64,000 nt of DNA from Fonsecaea monophora (lineage: Eukaryota > Ascomycota > Eurotiomycetes > Chaetothyriales > Herpotrichiellaceae), in NCBI RefSeq assembly GCF_001642475.1, contig NW_019173971.1:62001-126000 (forward strand), read 5' to 3'. The position numbers and the translations under genes were made by a program. Below the pieces are notes generated by a model. That model saw nothing but the letters and a program-made list of their open reading frames with translations, was not told the origin of the DNA and ran no database searches. Shown here piece after piece: positions 35,386-45,929 of this stretch (its first letter is position 1; every line of letters starts with the position of its first letter).

Positions 35386-36738
35386 CATTATCACTGCCAC
35401 ATATCTCAAAGATAGGTGGGCAGGAAAGGGCACAGCCACAAGCATCCAGAACGGACGAGGCTCTCGCCATTGAGTCCATCAGCAGCGTGGAACTCATACC
35501 ACATATTTTGCCTACTTTACCAGGTGCGATATTGCCCGTGCCATGAACCGCACGGCAGGTATCCTTATCTGCTCTGCCGAGATTGGCGACATGTTCGGCC
35601 AAATCATGACTACTGTTGGCCTTCACCAGAGTGACTTGAGCGCTAGAGAGTAGTGAGTATGTATACCCTCCGCCTACGACGAAGACAAGCATGATTGGAT
35701 GTGCCTACTTGACGCCTGGACCGACCCCTCCGCTAAGGACGAGGTATTTCTCTAGGCACCCGCTACCGAAGGAAGGCAAAACTATCCTTATGGACTAACC
35801 CATTCCTGTGAAAAGGAGGCGTTCTCGTCCCGCGGGCTTGCAGGATAACGATAGCATGCTGCTCTGTGGACCGACCTATGAGACATGCCCTCCCCAACTT
35901 TGGCCTTGTTTGAACAAGCAGAAGACATTGGACGGGGCCGACATATCCGTGGTCTGATATTGGCTTCCTTTGCAGACCAAGAGTCTTCAACCACTCTTGG
36001 CCATCATCGCTAAAAGCCACCTCGCTTCATGATTGATAATACCGCCACTTCAGCGATCTCCTCGTCGGGATTGGGCGCTCTTGGACTGCCCAAGGGCGTG
36101 TCTCGCTAGTTATTGAACAAGCCTCTCCTTGGACAGTTTGGGAAATGCTTATTAAGGCCTTGGGATGTCAAGGCACCACACCAGTGCTGTACAGGCACAA
36201 TCTGGCTTCGGAGGCGTGAACTGGCGCAAAAGCTGACCTCTTAATGATTCAGCAAGCGGACTGGCACTTCAACACGCGCTCGTCGTGCTCGGTTTGGTCA
36301 CTAAGGAGGTTCCGACGGAAAGTTCCCCCAGTAGCAGCCAATGCGGGATGGTTCTCGGACTGCAGCCCTACATCAACGTCTCGGGCACCTGGTGCCAAGG
36401 TGTCTAGAGCATCTCGGCTGGGGCTGGAGAAGCTTCAAGCAATCAGCAGCAGAGCGACAACACCTAACCCTGCCGTTGTGCGGAAACCTATTTGGTCGAC
36501 ACGGCCTCTCAATCGCCCTTGTAAAACCGCGACACACAAAAGGGGAGGGGGAGAGAGAGAGACAGACCAACGTCTTCTCCAGCCCACCTTCTACCCTGGC
36601 CATGCGAGACATCATGGTGATTGTCTTCCTCCTGCCTAGAAGGATATGTCGCTGCATCAATAGGTTGAGCGCCTAGGATTATACCAGATATTCGTGACAA
36701 GGGGTTAAACCTCTGAGTTTGTGGAATCCAACAACTCC
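35386..36738. other. Intergenic region between two regulator genes
   Basis: About 1.35 kb. I searched for a further exon or a relic and found none that is convincing. A GGGAGGGGGAGAGAGAGA purine stretch lies near 36542-36562. Confidence 0.5.
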
Positions 36739-38565
36739 ATGGAGCCCATCGAACTATGCTTTGTCGAGGGCCGTCCCAGCAATCCAACCCAACGGGCCAA
36801 AGAACTGGTCAACTCGGCTATCCGCGCGCACAATGCCAAAGTCACTCACGCGAAACGCAGCAAGAATGTCGCGGCACTTGTCGCCGGGCGCCAGTCAGCC
36901 TCGATTGAGCCGCTGGTCACTCGCTTTCGCGTAGTGCCGTCAGCGCGTGAGCGAGACCGCCAGCGAGCCGACGAGGAAGAGGTCTCGAAGCGGGCGCAAG
37001 ATATTGCTCGCGCAGAACAGATGGGCCACTTTAAAGGCAAGCAGTGGTTATACGCCATGCTGCACCGCCAATGGATGGATGCCATATGGACTCCCTTTTC
37101 GGGAAATGTTCCAAAGCACATTGCAATATGTACGCAAGCCTTGTTCTCTCAGTATCGCTGAATCCATAGCTACGGTTCCCTCGGAGCTGACGCGCTTTCA
37201 TCCAGACCAGCAAATGATTGTACCAAACATCCAACTCGCTTTTGAAGTCTTCCACGTGCGCAACACTCACAACTACGAGTTTCTTCTCTGGATGACGCGA
37301 CCCACGACGTCGGGCTATCATGCTGGGGCTGCTGGGTTGCAGCTCCTGTACGACCAACAAGTGTCGCCTGGCTGTGGACAGACCCGCCAATGTCTCTCCC
37401 ACAAGGTGCAAGCGTCTGTGATCTTGAGAGAGACCTTGTCCCGGTCAATAACCAGAGTGCCTGACGACGAGTTGCTCGTCATCTTGTCCTTGGCCACGGT
37501 AGAGGTAAGACTGAACTTCATCCTAGCATCGTTACGCTGTCCACATCTAACATTGAAAGTAGAGGACAGTGGACTTGTCGGTACACCAGTATCATCTCGA
37601 GACACTGTCAAAGATTGTCAAGGCTCAGGGTGGTATACATCTGGTAGCTGATCACCCTCAGTGCACGATTCTCCAGTAAGCACCCTATTTCTCAATTTCG
37701 TAGATTCGAAGAAAGGCAGGGGACAACATTGGTGAAGATAGCTGAATCCTTGCTAACACCTGACATCTCTTATGGTAGGTTCGACGCATGGTGGAGCCTG
37801 TCAACAGGACTCCGATACTTTTCTTCCCCGCTGTCTCTCCCTCAGCCTGAAGCCGAGCCGGAAAGGCTATCGAGTCGCTTTCGGGACCAGATCCACGAGG
37901 TTCCCCTGGGCTTCCACCGCTTTATTCTCGACGGAAAATGGTCCGCCAGCACCGTCGAGATCCTGATCCGTCTCGCGTATGTCTACCAACGAGGAGGGAA
38001 AGTGGAAAGAAACGAGGCGGGACGGATAATTGGCCTTCCCAATACGGCCCAGCCAGTATGGCGAACTTTTCAAGAGGCGTGTCCAGCGTTGGACGCTCCG
38101 GGGGCAGACCTGGAGAAGCTCCTGGCACTGGCCTTGGTCTTGTATTGTGGTATCGGCTTCGACTCGGCGCCCGTGTCGAGCAATGGCGGCCTCGCGTCCA
38201 GAGGGGCTCTAACTAAACTTCTCACTTTGGATGAGTCGTCGTCATCATCATCATCATCATCATTATCGTCCTTGCCAACGCGCTCGCCCTCGCCCCCGCC
38301 ACAACAATCATCACCAACAACCAAGTCGCCGGACGAGGAGCCCTTCCTCTTTTGGATATGGATGGTTGCAATCTGCGCGTGGCACAATGCGTCAAATAGC
38401 GGATTCCTGCCGCCGGGCATCGACCTGCTGCAGAGGTTGCGCCGGAAATTTGTCAATGTCGGCGATTGGAAGACGGCCCAGGATCTCTTGGAGCCGTTTT
38501 TCTGGAATGACAAGCTTAGCGAGTTGTGCAGGCCCAGGTTTGATGGAGAGCCGTTAGCGTCTTGA
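36739..38565 (+). CDS. Fungal-specific transcription factor-like protein without zinc cluster
   Basis: Exons 36739-37129, 37170-37504, 37563-37675 and 37779-38565 give 541 residues. The first intron is only 40 nt (GTACGC, CTGAA, TAG) but is needed to link two coding frames. The 103-nt third intron (branch TGCTAAC, TAG) removes an in-frame stretch and joins ILQ to FDAWWSLSTG, a phrase typical of this family. The N-terminus (FVEGRPSNPTQRAKELVNSAIRAHNAK) is the basic regulator-like signature also seen in the preceding gene; no zinc cluster exists. Residues 380-410 hold a run of serines followed by Pro/Ser-rich linker. The C-terminal WIWMVAICAWH and LEPFFWND parts are the usual end of the family. 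A role in transcription is inferred from family layout only. Confidence 0.6.
38236..38262 (+). repeat. Serine-coding trinucleotide repeat inside regulator gene
   Basis: Nine serine codons in a row (TCG twice, TCA seven times) form a pure trinucleotide tract in the last exon; its length may differ between strains. Confidence 0.85.
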
Positions 38566-39021
38566 TATACTACATACAGCCACGTCCAATTTAATACTTG
38601 GGTAGTAATCAAACTGTGATGTTTGGTACATACTAAGGCATTATGGGTAGTCGAGGAAATTCTATGAGCAGAAACCCACTGCAAGCACATCGGACTCCTT
38701 GTGCCCCTGTAAAAGGTCTTACCATCTAATAGCACATGCATGGCGTTGGGAGCTTCAACCCCCCAAGAATTGTGGTCGTGGCGAACGAGAGGTGATTCAG
38801 AACTCATATACCACATATCTTTGGTTACTACTACAATAAAAAGTTCATCCCCTTATCAACTGCTCCATAAAAGCCCGAGGTCTGAACATGGAAACGCCTG
38901 ATCTATATCCCGTCAAGAAATGCTGACATCACTACCCATATCGATTTTCCACCCAGCATTCAGCAGCGAGCGAGACGACTGTCCATTCCCGACCTCCATG
39001 ACAGTCTCAATTCAGACCAGA
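38566..39021. other. Intergenic region, convergent 3' flanks
   Basis: Lies between the regulator and the leftward monooxygenase gene. Nothing else is seen. Confidence 0.55.
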
Positions 39022-40209
39022 TCATGTCAGGTCGATTTCCGACTTGACAGAACTGACGTGAAAGCCCACGATCCACGAGTACGGCAGGACCTTGAGGACC
39101 AGGTTGCGGAAGTAGTAGGCCCAGGAGCTCTTCGGGATGAACATGTCGGCCATGCGCTTTGAGCGGGCCTGGAGGCGCTCGATGGCCGGACGGAGCTTGG
39201 CCTCGTGGTTGCGCAGCGCTTCGAGCACGTCGTCGGGGGTCTTTTGGAGTTCTTTCCCCAGGATCTCGGCCGACACGAGGGCCATGCCCGCGCCCTGCCC
39301 GGACAGGAGCGTCAGGCAGTGCGCGGCGTCGCCGAGCAGGAGGACCCGCCCCTCCGACCACCGCGGCAGCGTGACCAGCGTGAGGCTGTCGAGCGTGACC
39401 AGCGCGTCGGCCTGCTCGGCCTGCTCGACCGCGTCGCGCACCTGCGGCACGCTCTGCGCCGTGACCTGGCGGAGGATGTCGAATTTGGCCTCCTTGGACG
39501 TCCCTGTCGTCGACAGATCTCGCTCCTCGCGCCAGATGTTCATGCACGTCAGGCCCTTTTCGCGCAGCGAGAACAGCATGTCCAGCTGGCCGGGCCGGTT
39601 GAACGAGTAACAGTCGTGGTCCTGCTGGGACTCGGTCTGTCGGTTGCTGAAGTTGTACGCCGCGTAGTAGTAGCCCAGGTGCTCGAGGAAGTCGTCCTCG
39701 CGGCCTTTCCAGAGGGTGCGCCGGATCTGGGACCGGAACCCGTCGGCCCCGATCAGCAGGTCGGCCTCGATCGTGTCGCCGCCCGCGAGGACCACGCGCA
39801 CCTTGTCGCCTTGGTCGGCGAACTCGCGCACCGTCTCGCGGAACCGGATCGACGCGCTGGAAGGGAGGTGTTTCGCCAGGAGGCGCGCCAACTCGTCGCG
39901 TCGCACGGGGAGCGCTTCCAACCCCCCGCCGTGCACGTCGACGTACCTGATCCGGCATAGTTCCCTGCCGTAGCCGTCGCTGATGATGTTGTACTCGAAG
40001 TGCTGTGACACGGACTGCAGCTCGGCCAGGAGGTCCATGTGTTGGACCGTCTCGTGCCCGAGCCCCGAGATGGTCATCGAGTACCCGCTGGCGCGGAGGG
40101 CGTCGTCTCGCTCAACCACGACGGACGTCCAGCCCGCCTTGTCGAGCCACCATGCGGCGGACAGGCCGGCGATGCCAGCGCCCACGATCACCGCGATTGG
40201 TTTGGTCAT
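39022..40209 (-). CDS. FAD-dependent monooxygenase, intronless and GC3-rich
   Basis: 395 residues from one uninterrupted frame. The FAD domain shows GAGIAG at 10-15 with the ribose-binding Glu33, the DG motif (ADLLIGADGFRS, 149-160) and the GD motif (GRVLLLGDAAHC, 287-298) followed by the GQGAGMAL loop. This is the class A flavin hydroxylase fold that uses NAD(P)H and oxygen to hydroxylate a small aromatic or polyketide-like substrate. There is no signal peptide or membrane anchor. Compared with neighbours the codon choice is extreme: almost every third base is G or C, so that long open frames also exist on the opposite strand (39205-39960) and in the +1 frame. The absence of introns, the GC3 and the compact length resemble actinobacterial homologues, suggesting acquisition from bacteria, which sequence comparison must test. 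The substrate is unknown. Confidence 0.92.
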   Translation of the reverse strand: MTKPIAVIVGAGIAGLSAAWWLDKAGWTSVVVERDDALRASGYSMTISGLGHETVQHMDLLAELQSVSQHFEYNIISDGYGRELCRIRYVDVHGGGLEALPVRRDELARLLAKHLPSSASIRFRETVREFADQGDKVRVVLAGGDTIEADLLIGADGFRSQIRRTLWKGREDDFLEHLGYYYAAYNFSNRQTESQQDHDCYSFNRPGQLDMLFSLREKGLTCMNIWREERDLSTTGTSKEAKFDILRQVTAQSVPQVRDAVEQAEQADALVTLDSLTLVTLPRWSEGRVLLLGDAAHCLTLLSGQGAGMALVSAEILGKELQKTPDDVLEALRNHEAKLRPAIERLQARSKRMADMFIPKSSWAYYFRNLVLKVLPYSWIVGFHVSSVKSEIDLT

Positions 40210-41207
40210 GCTGCGGCGGGCTTGTCGTAAAAGTATCCACGATCAGAGAGAGCGAGTCTTGTCTCTAGAGAATCAATCGATCAGAGTGTGCTCGGCAGGA
40301 AATGTCCGACACATAACATACATATGGACCAGGTATATAGGTCAGATCAGATCAGATTAGATACTGCAGCAACATAACATGACATGGCTGCAATAGCTCC
40401 ATGGGCTGCCTCCAAATGCGAATACGAGCTCTGGCAGCGCAAGTGGCAGTGGAGTGATTGACATCCCGATATCGGACTCCAAGACCGTCGACACATGTGC
40501 GTCCAAGGCTTGTCTTGTCTTGTCCTGTCGCCTCGTCTCGCTACCCTACCTATCTACCGAGTACCTGTGCTGGTACTGGTACCAAGTGGCTTGGAGTGGT
40601 GAAATATGCACCCGCCACGCGTTTCATGGGCAGATTCGCGAGCTTCGGTTGGGTGGAAAATTGGGGTTTGGGGGGTTCAAGCTTCTCTTGGAACGAGCGA
40701 CGCGCAGCTCCCAAGCGAACGCCACAGAGATAATGAATGGCTGGCCTGAAGCCTGAGAATGAGGACCTTGACAGGCAGACAGGGATTGGGGTCTCGGGTT
40801 GCCCCCATTTCTCGCTTGGTGAAATGTCCTTAAAGGAGGAGTATGTGTCCCTGTGTGCTGTGGGCAAGGGACCGAGTGCGTGCTGGGTATTATCCAGAGG
40901 ACATCAAGAATTCTCGTAGTACTCGGTATCGAGAACCAATCACTGCTGTATGTCAGGTCAACGGGTGTTATTCAAGTCGAGACAACGCCACTGCCCTCGC
41001 GTGGATGACGAGTATATCAGTCCTTCTGTGAGGTCCCTGGATACGGGCCGTATCTTGTGCATACTGTACTAGGTACATAGTACATACCTACCTGCATACC
41101 TATCCAGACACCTAGATAGCGTGTACCAGACGATATGGAACCCATCTCTGTCACGCCGTGTGGAGTCTTGTCACTCCACGAGACAATCTAATTTCTCCCA
41201 TCAATCA
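40210..41207. other. Intergenic region
   Basis: About 1 kb. It includes the promoter of the monooxygenase. Around 41060-41110 short TAC/GTAC motifs recur (ACTAGGTACATAGTACATAC), forming small inverted repeats. No gene is supported. Confidence 0.5.
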
Positions 41208-42236
41208 ATGAACAATGCTGCTCAGAACATCACACAGTGCATTCAGAAGACGAGGGAGGATATGGATGCCGAGTTGGGACGTCAGCATAAACCCAGTATT
41301 TCGCCGCTCTAGGTTGTCGTCGCGCGGTTGATTTCCCAACGAAAGGACGGCTTGCCGATGAAGAAGATGGCGAGATTGCTTCGACGAACAAGGCCAAACG
41401 TCAAGAAAAACTTGCGAAAGCTTAGAACGGGAATCTTGGAAGCCACAATGGGAGTCGTGCAAGGGCCACAGGAATTGACACCTGGGTTGCGAGAAACGAT
41501 CTTGTCCACGCGGCTGTGGGAAATTTGGAATGGACTCCTGGTGGCCCCAATGACGCCGGCTTAGATGAACGCTCTGTCGAAGAAGTCTGCTGAACAATGG
41601 CTTGCCCTTATTGCAGAGGAGATACCAGAAAAGGTGAAGAAGATCCTTGGAAGCTTACATCCTCCCACAAATGACGAACTCGAACGTCTACCTCCGGTCA
41701 ATTTGACGAATGCCGGGGTGTACGCAAGGCTGGTCACCTCTCGATACCCGGTCCCAGTAGCCAGTAACCGATATTTGTACGTGGGTTCAGCCAGCAAGTA
41801 CGGCACTGGACTGCAGGGCAGAGTCAACCACCACGTCAGAAAGGGGCCGGAAAGACTGGTTCGGGACATGAGAAGCAGGGACCTCCTAGCGCCCGGCCGT
41901 TTCGTCACCTTGATGACCATGAAGATGGACAGCGCCGAAGAAGAACACGTCTTCGACGTGCGCAGGACGGTGACGTTGGCAGAGGCAATCTTGACGATAT
42001 GGTTAGGCGCACTCCCGTCCCCCGGTCACCATCTCCCAGGGCTGTGTCCATGGGGTCGGCAAACTCTCAAGTACAGAGCATGGTCATCTCACAATCCCTT
42101 GGAAGTAGACATCATGCGGCCAAACAATGAGATGATCGAGGTTTCATCCGTTGCATAGATGATGCGGGTCTGTATGTTCTCGATAAAGCTTCTGCGTTCT
42201 GTGATAGCCCAGACGGAGGGGAAGGAACGAAGCTGA
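41208..42236 (+). pseudogene. GIY-YIG domain gene interrupted by in-frame TAG codons
   Basis: From ATG 41208 one reading frame stays coding-like to TGA 42234-42236, except for three TAG codons at 41310, 41562 and 42156. The central open part (41565-42158, 197 codons) carries a GIY-YIG nuclease-like core: GVY at 51-53, YVG at 72-74, then Arg86 and His90 in LQGRVNHH, and a possible metal-binding Glu140 in TLAEAILTIWLG. The upstream part (41328-41561) is basic and helical, the downstream part short. All three interruptions are TAG, which a single C-to-T change makes from CAG (Gln), consistent with nonsense decay or repeat-induced point mutation. The central part alone could still be translated from the ATG that directly follows the second TAG. 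Similar GIY-YIG proteins of unknown role occur in fungi; a nuclease function is inferred from the motif only. Confidence 0.55.
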
Positions 42237-43333
42237 CCTGCGAGAATACCCTGACTACCCTGCAATGCTCCCCGCGGGAGTCCCGAATGGACAATGGCAT
42301 AAGCGAAGAAACTGTTTCTTGGGGGACCGAGGGATATCAACACTTTCCTTTTTGGGTATCGATGTGCTGTCGGATCTAGATTCTAGGTTGGACCTGAATG
42401 ATCGACGCAGAGACGGTAGCAGGATTAGTCCCAGTAAGATCGCTCTGGACCTCGTATAGTGAAACTAGCTCATGAAGGGAGAACCAAAGATACCTTTACC
42501 TACAACGAGAAGACCACAATAAAAGCAGCGTCTCTGGGGGAACAGATTAGAATTGGTGCTTGATCCACCGCTTCGTTGGTACATAGAGGAGGCTTCTCCA
42601 TCGCTGCTTTCAGGACACCTGCATCTTGGGCCTATCCTCTCGTTCGCGATTTTGGTCGACATGCTTGTCTGCTGTGACAAAGCAGATGACGGGCCTCCTC
42701 TCTATTGTCACCCTCGAGACACCCTGCCGTCACCTAGCAAATCCGCCCGCGCCCATGGCTCTTTGCTTCCCTGTTCGCGCACCCCCTGGTGACGGCCGAG
42801 CTTGCCCACGCCAATATGCCCATCACGGGAACAACCTCGGAGCAAGGGTAATCTTGGCTTTGAAGCTCACATCATTCAGCTCTTTGAGGGCCTGGATCAC
42901 ATCTCCCATGGACTTGAATCTATCATGCCGACAGTCGTCAATCAGTCGGCTCCTTGGAAGACCTGCTAGGTCAGGAACTTGGCCCTGGAAGCTGCCACCA
43001 ATCGATGACAATTGTGGCGTTTTTGTCGAATCTAGGCCGTGCTGCATGCATGAAGGGTGAGGTTGAGAAGAGAGAAAGGGGGGGGGGGGGGGGAGGGAAG
43101 GACATGCCGCTGCTTTTGGAGGTTTCTTTCGAGCATGCCAAGAACGGACTCCCTTCATACCGCTGGTATTACCCCTAATAGTAATGCCTAAGCAGCCTGG
43201 CAGCAAAGGTATGTTACCTTTGCCTCAGTGAGTTCTGTCGTTGCAGCAAGCAGGCATTGCGCCTTTTATGTTCGCCGACCACTTGACCGATCTCGACAAG
43301 CTGAATGTAATCCCATATTCATGATTCAAAGAG
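42237..43333. other. Intergenic region with poly-G run
   Basis: About 1.1 kb with no recognisable coding sequence. A 16-G homopolymer lies at 43078-43093. Confidence 0.55.
43078..43093. repeat. Poly-G run
   Basis: Sixteen consecutive G residues on the plus strand, flanked by purine-rich sequence (AGAGAAA and AGGGAAGG). Confidence 0.85.
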
Positions 43334-43933
43334 ATGTCCAGCAATACAAGTCCTGAACGAGCGACTCCTGAGACACCGAAGCTGCGACCACTCTCGATAA
43401 ATCAGCCCGACCCTGAAACACTGCGCGACATCATCGCCAACGACCACTTTGGTGGCGAAATGCCACCATCCATAGTCGAAGCGTGGGTGATGGCACTACA
43501 GCCTGGCAGCCGTGTGCCGTTGCCTCCCAACGTGAAAGGATTCTATGGCGGAGGCCTCAGGGCTTCCATGCCTATTGAAATCGCCCGCGGCTCGTACAAG
43601 TTCATCACACACGAGACTGCAGACAAGGAGAAGATCGAGAAGTACTCTAGGCGCATGTTGACCGCTTTATCGATTGTTGATATCAGCGAGGTGTCTCGGA
43701 ATGAGCCGACTACCGGTGTGCTCACATTGTGGCATATGGCTCTCGCACTTGTGAGACTCCCCGACGCAGCTGGTGAGCTGTTGCAAACGTTCACACAGTA
43801 CAAAGAGCTTCGGCCCAAATCCTCGCTACCGGACAGCAAATTACCACTGCCAGACCGCCTGAAGGATCGTCTTCTGAACATTGCTGAAGAGCTTGGAAAT
43901 ACGGCTGCCGCGCAGCTCCTCTCGACACAATAG
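43334..43933 (+). CDS. Hypothetical 199-residue protein
   Basis: A clean single-exon frame with ATG in good context (AGAG ATG TCC) and a normal TAG stop. The product is soluble and mostly helical, with no signal peptide or membrane segment. The N-terminal 30 residues are Pro/Thr/Ser-rich. A central part (about 35-90) has Gly/Pro turns (MPPSIVEAW, PPNVKGFYGGGLRASMP), and the C-terminal 100 residues are alpha-helical and Leu/Glu/Lys-rich. I do not recognise the family. Coding is supported by its length, composition and a codon pattern like neighbouring genes; function is unknown. It stands alone between the GIY-YIG pseudogene and the PNP-domain gene. Confidence 0.6.
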   Translation: MSSNTSPERATPETPKLRPLSINQPDPETLRDIIANDHFGGEMPPSIVEAWVMALQPGSRVPLPPNVKGFYGGGLRASMPIEIARGSYKFITHETADKEKIEKYSRRMLTALSIVDISEVSRNEPTTGVLTLWHMALALVRLPDAAGELLQTFTQYKELRPKSSLPDSKLPLPDRLKDRLLNIAEELGNTAAAQLLSTQ

Positions 43934-44714
43934 TAGCAATCCAAACACCTGTCAAGGCGTCCCTTGATATTCTAATCTAGACCTGCGAAAGAGGTAGATG
44001 GAAGGCGTCGAAATGAGTCCCCAGGGTACCAACCAAGGGATGCCTAATGGACCATGGAAGTCGGGGTCAAAAAGATTTTGTCACGGCAGGCTGCATACTG
44101 ACCATCGATAAGTATAATGCGACATTAAAAGCGGCGCCACGCTAAGCCTGCGGCCATATCCGAAACGTGGCGGCCGCCTAAACCACAACCAGATTTCCCA
44201 GCAACCTTTACAAAAGTTAGAAATGCAACTCAAGTATGGTTTCACAACTTGCTTGGCACGATATCCGGCACATAAGCCATGCTAGAGATTAGGATCACCG
44301 CGCCTGTACCGAGCATTTTGCTCAACTCTGTCCCAGGATGATGTCTCCAATGAGCGTCAGCTTTGCCGCAGTTTAGGGAGTGATGAGACCAGGGCGCACT
44401 ATTGCCCAACTCAGCCTCACCCCACAAGCGCTGCTTCCACGTGAAAGGTTGAGTCAAGACTAGTTTCCACTATGGTCATGTCCATCTTTCTGCACATACC
44501 GTTGTCTATGGGACTCGCCGTCGACTGTGTTCGCTGGGTGCAGACCCTTGGGGCAAGTTCACTTCTTGAAGTACCGACAGATTGCTTCACTGACGACAGC
44601 AATCACAAAGTGACCTAGCCACGAAGGCGTACGAGGCCTGTCAACCACCAATCTGCCCATCCTACCGATGTGTTGCATCTAGCCTCCGCCCCAAATTGCT
44701 CTCATCCCTCTACA
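43934..44714. other. Intergenic region upstream of PNP-domain gene
   Basis: A 781-bp gap between two rightward genes. Contains a Not I-like GC patch near 44170. No gene is supported. Confidence 0.5.
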
Positions 44715-45929
44715 ATGGCGACCCGAAAACCTTTGTCGCATGACGATTATACTGTTGGGTGGATATGTGCTTTACCTGTCGAGGCCGCGGCAGGCAAGGC
44801 TATGCTCGACGATGAGCACCAACCACTGCGCCAGGAGAAACATGACCACAACAAATACACACTGGGACGCGTTGGGTGTCACAATGTCGTCGTCACCTGT
44901 CTTCCTGCCGGAGTTCCTGGAACGAATGCGGCTGCCATCGTGGCCACGCAGATGCTCCGAACCTTTACCCAGATCAGATTCTGTTTGATGGTGGGAACCG
45001 GAGGTGGTGTTCCTAGTCATGAACACGACATTAGACTGGGCGATGTAGCTGTTGGTCTCAGCGTTGTTCAATATGACTTCGGAAAAACTGTACAAGGTGG
45101 AAAATTTCACCACACAGGGCTGTCGAATAGACCGCCCTATTTTCTCCTCGCTGTCGTATCGGAGCTGAGAGCGAAGCACATGTTGGAGGGAACTGATTTA
45201 TCGGGCCACTTATCCAGGGCCTTTGAAAAGTACACCAAGATGGCGGCGACTTTTGCCTTTCCTGGGCAGGAGCACGATTTTATCTACGAGTCCGATTTTG
45301 ATCACCCAGAAGGCCTCGCCGACTGCTCGCAATGCGATAAACAGCGGCTGGTACCTCGCTCAACCCGCCCTGTGCAGGAGCCGATCATCCACTATGGTCC
45401 CATTGCTTCAGGTAATCAGGTGATGCGGCACGGCGCAACCAGAGAGAAGCTGAGGAAGCAGGAAGGGGTTGTATGTTTCGAAATGGAAGCTGCTGGACTC
45501 GTCGATGTTTTCCCATGCCTTGTGGTCAGAGGTATTTGTAACTATTGTGACTCACACAAGAACCAAAAATGGCAACCGTATGCGGCGGTCACAGCGGCTT
45601 GCTTTGCTAAGGAGTTTCTGTCAGAAATCGATGCAGTTCATGTCCAAGAGGTGCGCACAGCGGCTGACACCACGGAAACTTTCCACGCCATTAGCAGGAC
45701 TCAGCCGCAAAATACTTCTTTTCAGACGTCGTCGCCATTGCCGCTCGCAGAGAGTCGGCAAATGCATACTGGGGCCTATCAACTTGATAGTAGCTCAAAT
45801 TCTGCTCTCGCCGACTTATCCAGACTCAACAATCAAAAGATCAGCAACCACGCGCACGGAATGGCAGGAGACCTATCACACTTAACGCCCAGAAAGAGAC
45901 AACATCGAGGCAGTCCGGTTATTGTCTAG
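44715..45929 (+). CDS. Free-standing PNP-type nucleosidase domain (fungal NLR effector module)
   Basis: 404 residues, single exon. Residues 10-305 form a purine nucleoside phosphorylase/MTA-nucleosidase (PNP_UDP_1) domain of the type that sits at the N-terminus of fungal NLR-like STAND proteins: DDYTVGWICALPVEAAA at the start, glycine-rich MVGTGGGVPS at 92-101, DIRLGDVAV at 105-113, VQYDFGKTVQGG at 118-129, FEMEAAG at 255-261 and the base-binding GICNYCDSHKN with Asp279. All motif residues look intact. In NLR relatives this domain is followed by NACHT or NB-ARC and ankyrin or TPR repeats. Here the protein ends about 95 residues later with a Ser/Gln/His-rich basic tail, and no P-loop ATPase is found before the next gene. 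Bacterial and fungal members of this domain group include ATP nucleosidases used in immunity; activity here is inferred. Confidence 0.88.
   Translation: MATRKPLSHDDYTVGWICALPVEAAAGKAMLDDEHQPLRQEKHDHNKYTLGRVGCHNVVVTCLPAGVPGTNAAAIVATQMLRTFTQIRFCLMVGTGGGVPSHEHDIRLGDVAVGLSVVQYDFGKTVQGGKFHHTGLSNRPPYFLLAVVSELRAKHMLEGTDLSGHLSRAFEKYTKMAATFAFPGQEHDFIYESDFDHPEGLADCSQCDKQRLVPRSTRPVQEPIIHYGPIASGNQVMRHGATREKLRKQEGVVCFEMEAAGLVDVFPCLVVRGICNYCDSHKNQKWQPYAAVTAACFAKEFLSEIDAVHVQEVRTAADTTETFHAISRTQPQNTSFQTSSPLPLAESRQMHTGAYQLDSSSNSALADLSRLNNQKISNHAHGMAGDLSHLTPRKRQHRGSPVIV

Noticed and set aside
39205..39960. 251-codon open frame on the plus strand
   Set aside because: It is an antisense shadow of the GC3-rich monooxygenase; its predicted protein is repetitive in Arg, Gly, Ala and Asp and has no domain.
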